From: Lepiota brunneoincarnata
Lineage: Eukaryota > Basidiomycota > Agaricomycetes > Agaricales > Agaricaceae
Direction: 5' to 3'
Assembly (NCBI GenBank): GCA_023014365.1
Contig: JAEBUN010000005.1
Location: 1,984,001-2,048,000, forward strand
Length of the DNA stretch: 64,000 bases
A model generated the notes under the pieces. The model made no database searches, had not been told where the DNA came from, and saw only the letters and a program-made list of their open reading frames with translations. Made by a program: the position numbers and the translations under genes. Shown here piece after piece: positions 12,414 to 21,209 of the stretch. Numbering within the stretch: the first letter of the stretch is position 1; every line of letters begins with the position of its first letter.

Positions 12414-13564
12414 ATGTTCAAGCAATTCTTCGATGCTTTCCCTGACTCTGCACACACTCTGCTGTCGGGGGACGGAGGGTCTTCCCACACTACCGCTCGC
12501 GCCTATGTACAGCCATCTAGTCTGCCTCCCCATCCTGGACTTGAATGGACCCGCTTTGTTTGCATCTCGGACAGCCATTCTCGGACACACTATGTGTTAC
12601 CGCCGGGGGACGTTCTCCTGCACGCTGGGGACCTCAGTAGCTGGGGGTACCCAGACGAGCTGATGAGGACTTTAGATTGGCTGGCTGGCTTGGATTATCC
12701 TGTGAAAATGCAATTAAGATTCTCTCATTCAATTGGAAGAGAAGAATATTAATATCGTGTTTTCCGCAGAATAATTGCTGGGAACCATGATGTCGGTCAT
12801 CTATAGCTTAAATCGAAATACTAGAAGAGTTGACCTCAGCCTATGTAGCTGTGCCTGGACGAGGACATTCGGGCTGCAGACATGGAACAGGCAAGTCCTC
12901 TCAGTCGGGAAGAATAGTCGAAATATCTAACGATACAGTAGAGTGAAGACGCCTTGGCTTCCATTCGAGCTTACGCGAGGGGAGCCAATATGAAGAATGC
13001 GAATATACATTACCTGGAACACGAGTCAATCGAATTTACTACGGCCTCGGGGAGGAAATGGATTGTGTACGGCTCCCCAGTGGGTAGAGACAAGGCTACT
13101 ACAACACAACCATTGGTGACAACCTTCCAGTCCGCACCTAAATATGCAGCCGGGGCATTCCAATACACCGAAAAGGAGGAAGCACGAGGTGATTATTCGC
13201 AAACCCTCAGGTTTTGTTCCTTAGTGAACTTTTCTTTACAGGCATCTACGACAAAATACCTCCCGAGACTGAAATTCTAGTGACGCATACGCCAGCATAT
13301 GACTGTCTTGATTACACCAAAAGATATAAACATGCTGGGTGTAAAGTGCTACGTGACAAACTGGCAACACTAAAAGCATGTCGGTTGCATGTATTCGGGC
13401 AAGTGTTAACTATAGTTTCACTGAGGTTCACTAAAAGGTCAACCAGCCATATTCACGAGTGTGCTGGTGCGGAATTAAGGGAAACAAAGTATGGAGTGAG
13501 AGTTGCAGTGAATGCAGCGGTTGCAAATACACAGGCAGCGGTCGTGGTAGATCTTATTAATTAA
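12414..13564 (+). CDS. UPF0046/MPPED-type metallophosphoesterase
   Basis: Calcineurin-like phosphoesterase of the 239FB/MPPED family. Motifs in order are SDSHSRTH (DxH), LLHAGDLSSWG (GDxx), IIAGNHDL (GNHD), LVTHTPAYD and GHIHE (GHxH). The start at 12414 gives MFKQFFDAF. Six introns can be placed. Three of them use GC donors: 12710-12769 (GCAATT), 12891-12941 (GCAAGT) and 13399-13446 (GCAAGT, inside the GHIH codons). The others use GT (for example a GTGGGT donor after YGSP). All joins keep the frame and regenerate family motifs, which supports the unusual donors. The stop at 13562 lies 54 bp before the left arm of the inverted repeat. The substrate is unknown. Confidence 0.8.
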
Positions 13565-13617
13565 GTTTATGTAAGTATGCAATGCTCTGTAAATGTTTTG
13601 TTTGTTTTCGTCAACGC

Positions 13618-13709
13618 GGCCATTCGGCCTGTTTGTGCTTTAGACTGTCATTGGCATCGCGTCGTGGCTTCTTTGTCGGTGAGGCTCCCTGTTTCAAGGC
13701 CCGTTTCAT
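13618..13709 (-). pseudogene. truncated copy of the HRQ1 first exon
   Basis: Read on the minus strand from ATG 13709, this encodes the same first 30 residues as the intact HRQ1 gene (MKRALKQGASPTKKPRR onward). It stops matching at the repeat boundary 13618, inside the codons for AEWPQYF. One synonymous difference exists (13629). The rest of HRQ1 is absent, and unrelated sequence of the phosphoesterase gene follows. It is therefore a non-functional fragment carried along by the duplication. The duplicated divergent promoter (13710-13852) lies behind it. Confidence 0.85.
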
Positions 13710-13852
13710 GTTTAAAGGAAGAAGAGTTCCAGATCGCATTTATTGGATTTCAAGTGAAATTTCAACTCCGACGCATCCTCGTTTCCCAACCTCCTGTGAG
13801 CATCACCAGCCATGATTGTCCGCAAAGACAACTGACCAGGTGGCTTGCAGAG

Positions 13853-14119
13853 ATGAGAGCTTCAACCATTCGACTGGCTCGGGTCATCCCTCGCAAGGCA
13901 TTGGACCCGTCTACAGTCAGAGTGCTGAATGCACCTCCGCCCCAAACCCAGGAGCTTCATCGGCCCACCGTCCTGGACCTCCTTCTGCAGCAGCGCGAAA
14001 AGGCTGGTTCTGAGTGGCCTCCGAATATCCGCATAGAACCCGTTATAAAGAAGGAGGTCTTCAAACCTGTCCAGGCGGAGGCACGGACGATACTGAAGAA
14101 GTTGCTGAGGGAGCGGTGA
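13853..14119 (+). CDS. 88-aa basic protein, possible mitochondrial import (left copy)
   Basis: Single uninterrupted frame of 88 codons from ATG 13853. The N-terminus MRASTIRLARVIPRK is rich in Arg, Ser and hydrophobics with no acidic residue, as expected of a mitochondrial presequence. The middle contains HRPTVLDLLLQQREKAG, and the C-terminus is a charged helix (ARTILKKLLRER). I do not recognise the family; small mitochondrial ribosomal or assembly proteins have this look. An identical copy lies at 20800-21066 in the right arm. There it is divergently paired with HRQ1, which I take as the original arrangement. Confidence 0.6.
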   Translation: MRASTIRLARVIPRKALDPSTVRVLNAPPPQTQELHRPTVLDLLLQQREKAGSEWPPNIRIEPVIKKEVFKPVQAEARTILKKLLRER

Positions 14120-14252
14120 TTCGCATAGACATCGTACAGTATCTCCTTTACATGTTCCTTGAGTCGAAAAATACCATGAGGGGTCGTGCAATCAATTCTG
14201 TAAGGATATCACAAGGCAATGACAGGCGTATCATAGCTTGCTGCCAACCATC

Positions 14253-15339
14253 ATGACGAGGATTTTCATGCGAGGTACGCATCGCGCCATATGCACGTAA
14301 CCCAAGCTAAAAACTTGCACTAGACACTCTCCTACCACTGCTGGTGTTCCCAGCTCTCAGCTATTTCGCAGCAAAATATACCCTTGGACACATCTACGCG
14401 TCAGGTCTTGCGGCCAAGCTCGCCGCACAATGCCCTGCACCAGATAGCACTCTCCAACGTTTCCCCTACGCACTCGCGTACACCAGCATCCCCTTGCTCG
14501 ACGCTCGGCTCTGTGGCTTGGTCGCGTTCTTCCACGAAGTGATGTCCTCGGGTGGCCCCCACACCTTCCTCCAATATTTCATCAGCACCGGACCCGTCTT
14601 CATCCTTATCCCAGCTATCGAAGGGCACCGCGCCAATCGCAGCATCTTTGTCGCGTTCCCGGTCATTTTCGGCCTCGTCAGCCAAGTCCTCACCGTGGGT
14701 GCCACGATGCCACTGTACTGGCTCGTCTTCTTCCTCAGCGGCGGTCGGGCTGGCTTTGACAGGGCAACACCTGTCACGAAAGCGCACGCGGAGGCTGTGA
14801 TTTTTGGTTTATTCGTCGGAGCGGCCATTCCATCCATTGGCATGGTCGTGATGCAGGACCCAATGATCACCGCTCTTTGGCAGGTGTACCCGGTCTTTGT
14901 GTCTATTTCGGCATTTTTGCATCTCTTTTTCCGCCCTGCCAGGCGCTACTCCCAATCTGGGTTTTCTATCATCCAAGTGCTCTACTTGGCTACGTTTATC
15001 GTCACGTCTTCCGTCCACTTTGCTGTGATGTGGCCCCGGCTGAACGATGGCTCGGCTCTGAAGGCACTCTTGATACCCTCGCTTGCTCCGCTCACCAATG
15101 CAGATGCGCCTACGCAGGCCATGGACTTTCTCAAGTGGGATTTTGCCTTTGGCATTCTGTCTATGGGAATTGCACAGCTCTGGTTTGTGTCTGACCTCGT
15201 AGAAATTCCGTTCATCTTGTTCTGGTACGCCATCGCTGTGCCTTTCTTTGGTCCCGGCGCAGCTGTCGTCGCAGCCAACCTTTGGCGCGAGGGCCAAATT
15301 GGAGACCGCATTGCCATTGCAAAGGAAAAACAACCATAA
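14253..15339 (+). CDS. polytopic membrane protein (left copy, KxKxx C-terminus)
   Basis: Start at ATG 14253 (MTRIFMR), intron 14275-14323, then one long exon to TAA 15337; about 345 residues. It has eight or more hydrophobic segments, for example LLPLLVFPALSYFAAKYT, FLQYFISTGPVFILIPAI, FVAFPVIFGLVSQVLTVGA, AVIFGLFVGAAIPSIGMVV, IIQVLYLATFIVTSSVHF and PFILFWYAIAVPFFGPGAA. The C-terminus is AKEKQP, fitting the di-lysine KxKxx rule for ER retrieval. Proteins of this type (about 350-400 aa, no named domain) occur in fungi, some in secondary-metabolite clusters, but I cannot assign a reaction. It is convergent with SPT16, whose stop is 106 bp away. The inverted copy is at 19568-20666. Confidence 0.75.
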
Positions 15340-15445
15340 ATCAGCCTGATTAGTATTGTAGGTAGCGCGACGACAAGATACATGTAAATATGATATATAG
15401 GAAAGAAAAACGGGTGAGAAAAACGGGTGAATATGCTGTTCCTCT

Positions 15446-18400
15446 TCACCGTTTGGATTTGCCGTTCGCTTTCGAAACAGCCTTTTTCTTTTTAGGTCTT
15501 TCATCTGCAGAACCATCAGAAACATTGCCCTTCTTTTCTTCAGCGCGCTTAGCGTCGGCCTTGGCTGCTTTCCGCTCAAGTTCGTCCCAGTCATCGGCTG
15601 GAAAATAAGCGGTCAAGCTTCGGAGTCAATCCTTGGCAATTGGGAAACCACTAACCTTCATCACTCTCATCTCCATAAGAACCGCTGTCGTCACTGGCAC
15701 TCCCGTCGGAGTAGTTACTCTCTTCTTCGCTGCTTTCCTCCACGAAGTCGTCAGAATCCGCTTCGAACTCGGATTCCGAATTGGATTGTTCGGAATGGTC
15801 GCTTTCGACGCCCCCTGCGCCGCCGAGGAAATCCCATCCGCCGCCTTGGAAGAATTCATATGGGTTCTCATTGATATGCTTCATGATTGGTCCCCAGTTT
15901 AGGTTGACAGGACCTTCACTCATCGGGATATCAACAGAGCTACGGAGAAACCTTAAGCAAATGAGAATGAGTACTAAAAGGACACACATACTCCAGCCAA
16001 TTCTTGACATCATCCATCTGTGAACTCTGGATAGAGTTGATATGCAACGGTGGTTTAGTGAAGTCCTTGAAAATGAGGACAAGATCGAACTGTTTTAGCC
16101 CGTATTGAACACGTTCCAATGACGCAATCTCGATGTCAGAAAGGGTGACGACTAGGAATGGCGGATCGGTAAGGTGAACCAGGCACTCGGTTGTGGGTTG
16201 CAGGCGAACGCTTGTTCGGAACGGCACACCTTCGAAGGATAGTTCTCGGAATGGTATATCGAGCTCTAGTGTCTCGCCAAGCTAGCTCATTTGTCGGCTA
16301 TCTTGATCAAATTTTGGTGTACAAAATGACTCACAGAGGCAGATGCCGCCTCGGCAATTTTCTCTGCAAAGGCCTTTACCTCCTTGTTCATTAAGGCCCT
16401 ACGTTTGCGCTCCTGTTGTTCCATCTCAATTTCGTCTTCATCACCATAACGGTGCTTCCGCTTCCTGTTTCCGGTCTCATCAAACTGCACATCGGTAGCC
16501 TCGCGGAAAAATTGTACATCCTTCAATAATAATAATAATCATCATCATAATCATAATGAGCCATCTCTAGTTGTTAAACGGTAGAACTCAGCTCACCGAA
16601 GTCTTCTTCTTTCCAATCATAATGGGTGACTTAAGATGTAGATGAACAATAACCAAAAGCTCATGGTCACATGGTTGGAAGAACAGATGTTTGATATTGC
16701 TGAATAGAATATCTATTCCACACATAAGCCTGACATCTAGTATGACCCCTCTGGAACTCACCGATTTTCTGCGCTCCAACGGATTGGTATCGAACACCGT
16801 TCTGGTGAATCTCGGCCTCTCCTGGCAGCCGCTTGCCATCGAGTGCAGGCCGGACAAATGTCTCCGGCATTTTGATGGGTCGCCTACCTTTGACTTCGAC
16901 CAGATTGCCCTGCTCAATCACGTCTGCCATCTCCTTCTTCTGCTGTTCCCTCTTATTAGCTTCCTTCTTAAGCTCTGTGATTTGTTTGCTGATGTTGTCA
17001 AAGCGGTGAGAGTCTGGGGAACGGTAAGAGACGGAACGAATAAAGGTAGCATCGGGGTCCTCGAAAGGTGTCTCGTCTTTTTTCCCTGACATTTGGCCAG
17101 GAGTTTGAAAATTGATCCTGAGGTAGGTAAAGTCGCCTTCGTCATTCTTGCTGACGTTCTTGATAGTGTTGATGTGGAAGGGCACGCCAAACCCGTGAAT
17201 TGGTAGGATAATCGTTTGAGCTTTGCGGTCAACGTGGATCTGTGCGCACTCCTTAAGACGATTATGCGAGCTGACGATCATGAACACGTACCCTCAACCT
17301 ATCCACTTCTGGTGGCAAGGCAGCTTCGCCCTTGAAACTCTGGAATTTCTTCCAAGTTTTTCCTTCACGGGCACTTGTCCCTCCTCCGTCTTCCGAATAT
17401 CGCCTGAGCCCCTCTTCATGAAGTTTATCGTGCAATTCCTTCTGGTGTTCAAGAAGTTTGGCCGCGGCCGTCTGGTGGACCTCATCTTGAGCAGCTCTCC
17501 GTGTCTGATTCCTCAGAACCTTTGTACCGGCCGTTTTCTTTGCGGGAGATCCATTCAGGCGAGGGGCAACAGGTAGCTTCCTCTCGTTCTTCTCCTCCCC
17601 TTCGTCTTCATCATTAAGGAAGAACAAAGTATCTTTAGGAGACTTCGTCCCTTCTGTCAGGAGCGTGGATTTATCCTGTCCAACACGGATGGTGTCGGTC
17701 AGATGGAGGGCGTATCTGGATTAAGTCGTGAGTTGGATCCTAGGGAAAAAACTCCCCTGCGTACTTTTGGCCCCCATCATCCAAATCAGTTAAACCAAGC
17801 CCCAAAATCAGAATCATATCCTTCTGTAGGACGCGGCCATTTTTAGAGGAGAGGAGGTAGGCACTATCACGGAATTCCATGCCAGTCTAATATTGAAGTG
17901 AGTATTCTGGCATTAGGTCAATCGGTGCAGCGTACCCCAAAACCAATGTTTTTGATAAAATTCTTCTCGAGCTCTGGATTTTTTTGTTTGATGAACGACA
18001 GGGCGTGTTGATAGGCATCGCGAGCAACTACTCCAGCCTTGATGAATGACAACAGTTCCGTTTGCAAGGTCAATAATAGGTTGTATTGTACCTCTTGATC
18101 CTGCAGTGTTAGACGATCAGACGACCCCACCCAAGTAAGGTTACCCCCGAAACCGACACTCACGGGCTTAGGGTCCACAATGAAGGTTCTTCCGACGCTT
18201 GTGCAGTAGGACTTATATCGCATACCAACGGATACCAGGAGAACACCTTTATGTGCAATATTATCTTCAGTCGACTCCACAGTATATCGTATGTCATATC
18301 CAGATTTGCTGGAGCGGGAAATGATGATAGGAGGATAACAAAATTCCACAAGCTGCCAGTCCACCTAGAGGATCCACCACGGGTGAGTCTTTGGACTTTT

Positions 18401-19420
18401 GTCAGGCAGCAGAGAATTCTTGCCTTGTCCAGATTTTTGCCCTTGCTCCACATTTTCATATCGGGACCCTTCGCATCCTTCCCTTCTCCTGAGCCTAGAC
18501 GTGCTTCAATCTGAGCCGCCAACATATCATGGGTAATTTTAGATTCTTTATCCAGGATAGATTCGAGTTTTGGTGCGACATGATACTTGAGGAGCGTCGA
18601 TGTCAAAGCACCAGCGGTTTGTGCAGCTTTCTATGAATATACGCAGGTTGAGAAAGCGACGAGTCACCCGGAACCGGCAGCACCCACAATTTCTTCTTCA
18701 TCCTTGACACTCATAGCTGCAGAGATAGCTGGGGACATATCTAACAGTTCAGGCTTCCCTGAAGCTTCAGAAATCAGCTTCTCCCAATCCGAGATCAATT
18801 TCCCCGTATGCTGTTCCTTTACAAACGTGCCCACGCGTTTAGACTTGCAGTATTGTTCAAAGAACTTGGGAAGAGCGTCGTTAGAAGCTTCTTTGATCTT
18901 TGCTTGCACGAATGTTCTGATCGGGACCACATCCTCCGATTTTTCGATTTGTGCGAGAATTTTAGCTGCAAAAGAAAAAAACGACGCCCGTTAGCCATGC
19001 GGCATATCATAATGGCGTGCTGTTGGACCTTTGCTCGCTGAACATAATATTGAGATCTGGTCTTTTTGAAATAGTATGAGGGTGGAGGGGAACTCATAGC
19101 CCAGCAGCCATTGCTACAAGGATGTACTGAGTCACCGGGCTAATGGCAGCACCAAGAACAAGCTCCTCTCACCTGGAGACACGTTCCCTTCCGCATTGGC
19201 TCGTCTTCTGCTCCAGGATCACCAGAAATAAGGATCAGCCCATCTGCATCTGCTATCGAGGCGTATTCATCGTTTTTGGTGGCATTCTGCACGCAGGGCA
19301 CGACCAATCAAATATTGAGGCACAACACAAGGCAAAACCAGGAAGAGCACTAACCGACCAACCCTCGTATATACGTCGTACGCGAGAGCTAAATTGTGCT
19401 TTGTTCAGTTCGACATGCAT
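15446..19420 (-). CDS. SPT16: FACT complex subunit Spt16
   Basis: Histone chaperone subunit that, with Pob3, reorganises nucleosomes during transcription and replication. The start at 19420 gives [21 protein letters not shown], followed by the aminopeptidase-like N-domain ([76 protein letters not shown]). The middle domain includes [21 protein letters not shown] and [15 protein letters not shown]. The PH-like part includes [19 protein letters not shown] and [14 protein letters not shown]. The tail is strongly acidic (15650-15800) and then basic ([17 protein letters not shown]), ending at 15446. More than ten introns occur; one at about 16524-16556 is built of simple ATT/ATC triplets. The gene fills the loop of the inverted repeat and looks intact. 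Confidence 0.93.
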
Positions 19421-19567
19421 TGGAGTGGATGTCACAGGGTGGAATTTGGGATGGAGGGACGAGGGATGAATGCGCGTGAATGCGAGACGCGCCTAAAGCG
19501 AGAACTCGGCGGAGCGTGAAATGGCTGATGACTGATGCCATGATGTAAGAGACTAAGTACAACTTAT

Positions 19568-20666
19568 TTACATGTACATTACAACTGTTTTTCCTTTGCA
19601 ATGGCTAATGCGGTCTCCAATTTGGCCCTCGCGCCAAAGGTTGGCTGCGACGACAGCTGCGCCGGGACCAAAGAAAGGCACAGCGATGGCGTACCAGAAC
19701 AAGATGAACGGAATTTCTACGAGGTCAGACACAAACCAGAGCTGTGCAATTCCCATAGACAGAATGCCAAAGGCAAAATCCCACTTGAGAAAGTCCATGG
19801 CCTGCGTAGGCGCATCTGCATTGGTGAGCGGAGCAAGCGAGGGTATCAAGAGTGCCTTCAGAGCCGAGCCATCGTTCAGCCGGGGCCACATCACAGCAAA
19901 GTGGACGGAAGACGTGACGATAAACGTAGCCAAGTAGAGCACTTGGATGATAGAAAACCCAGATTGGGAGTAGCGCCTGGCAGGGCGGAAAAAGAGATGC
20001 AAAAATGCCGAAATAGACACAAAGACCGGGTACACCTGCCAAAGAGCGGTGATCATTGGGTCCTGCATCACGACCATGCCAATGGATGGAATGGCCGCTC
20101 CGACGAATAAACCAAAAATCACAGCCTCCGCGTGCGCTTTCGTGACAGGTGTTGCCCTGTCAAAGCCAGCCCGACCGCCGCTGAGGAAGAAGACGAGCCA
20201 GTACAGTGGCATCGTGGCACCCACGGTGAGGACTTGGCTGACGAGGCCGAAAATGACCGGGAACGCGACAAAGATGCTGCGATTGGCGCGGTGCCCTTCG
20301 ATAGCTGGGATAAGGATGAAGACGGGTCCGGTGCTGATGAAATATTGGAGGAAGGTGTGGGGGCCACCCGAGGACATCACTTCGTGGAAGAACGCGACCA
20401 AGCCACAGAGCCGAGCGTCGAGCAAGGGGATGCTGGTGTACGCGAGTGCGTAGGGGAAACGTTGGAGAGTGCTATCTGGTGCAGGGCATTGTGCGGCGAG
20501 CTTGGCCGCAAGACCTGACGCGTAGATGTGTCCAAGGGTATATTTTGCTGCGAAATAGCTGAGAGCTGGGAACACCAGCAGTGGTAGGAGAGTGTCTAGT
20601 GCAAGTTTTTAGCTTGGATTACGTGCATATGGCGCGATGCGTACCTCGCATGAAAATCCTCGTCAT
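19568..20666 (-). CDS. polytopic membrane protein (right copy, altered C-terminus)
   Basis: Inverted copy of the gene at 14253-15339, with start at 20666 and intron 20596-20644. The protein is identical to the left copy up to the residues GDRI. An extra base (an A on the sense strand, near 19607) then shifts the frame. The last residues become SHCKGKTVVMYM instead of a lysine-rich end. Without that base the right copy would end AKEKQL, also a KxKxx signal, so the insertion probably arose in this copy. The gene ends 147 bp upstream of the SPT16 start codon, so its 3' end abuts or overlaps the SPT16 promoter. Confidence 0.72.
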
Positions 20667-20799
20667 GATGGTTGGCAGCAAGCTATGATACGCCTGTCAT
20701 TGCCTTGTGATATCCTTACAGAATTGATTGCACGACCCCTCATGGTATTTTTCGACTCAAGGAACATGTAAAGGAGATACTGTACGATGTCTATGCGAA

Positions 20800-21066
20800 T
20801 CACCGCTCCCTCAGCAACTTCTTCAGTATCGTCCGTGCCTCCGCCTGGACAGGTTTGAAGACCTCCTTCTTTATAACGGGTTCTATGCGGATATTCGGAG
20901 GCCACTCAGAACCAGCCTTTTCGCGCTGCTGCAGAAGGAGGTCCAGGACGGTGGGCCGATGAAGCTCCTGGGTTTGGGGCGGAGGTGCATTCAGCACTCT
21001 GACTGTAGACGGGTCCAATGCCTTGCGAGGGATGACCCGAGCCAGTCGAATGGTTGAAGCTCTCAT
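20800..21066 (-). CDS. 88-aa basic protein, possible mitochondrial import (right copy)
   Basis: Exact protein duplicate of the gene at 13853-14119, in inverted orientation. The start at 21066 lies 143 bp from the HRQ1 start on the other strand, so the two are divergently transcribed. The presequence-like N-terminus and charged C-terminal helix are as in the left copy. I regard this as the original locus, because its neighbour HRQ1 is complete here. Function unknown. Confidence 0.6.
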   Translation of the reverse strand: MRASTIRLARVIPRKALDPSTVRVLNAPPPQTQELHRPTVLDLLLQQREKAGSEWPPNIRIEPVIKKEVFKPVQAEARTILKKLLRER

Positions 21067-21209
21067 CTCTGCAAGCCACCTGGTCAGTTGTCTTTGCGGA
21101 CAATCATGGCTGGTGATGCTCACAGGAGGTTGGGAAACGAGGATGCGTCGGAGTTGAAATTTCACTTGAAATCCAATAAATGCGATCTGGAACTCTTCTT
21201 CCTTTAAAC
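21067..21209. promoter_or_regulatory. divergent promoter shared by HRQ1 and the 88-aa gene
   Basis: Only 143 bp separate the start codons of two divergent genes, so both must be driven from this segment. The whole region is duplicated at 13710-13852 in the left arm. There one side drives an intact gene and the other only the truncated HRQ1 fragment. Confidence 0.5.

Larger units (their letters stand above)
13618..15332 (+). repeat. left arm of 1.7-kb near-perfect inverted repeat
   Basis: This 1,715-bp segment is repeated in inverted orientation at 19586-21301. Position p pairs with 34919-p without gaps until base 15312. Differences I found by eye: 13629 (C versus T), 14301 (C versus T, in an intron) and one extra base in the right arm after 15312. 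All reading frames I compared inside the arms are identical. The arm carries a truncated HRQ1 start, an 88-aa gene and a membrane-protein gene. The outer boundary lies 54 bp beyond the phosphoesterase stop; the inner boundary lies seven bases before the end of the membrane-protein gene. Confidence 0.95.

Noticed and set aside
14401..15594. Long minus-strand and alternate frames across the membrane-protein gene (also mirrored at 19601-20518)
   Set aside because: They are shadows of the high-GC coding exon. They lack domain features and splice logic, while the plus-strand frame (minus in the mirror) encodes a coherent multi-pass membrane protein.
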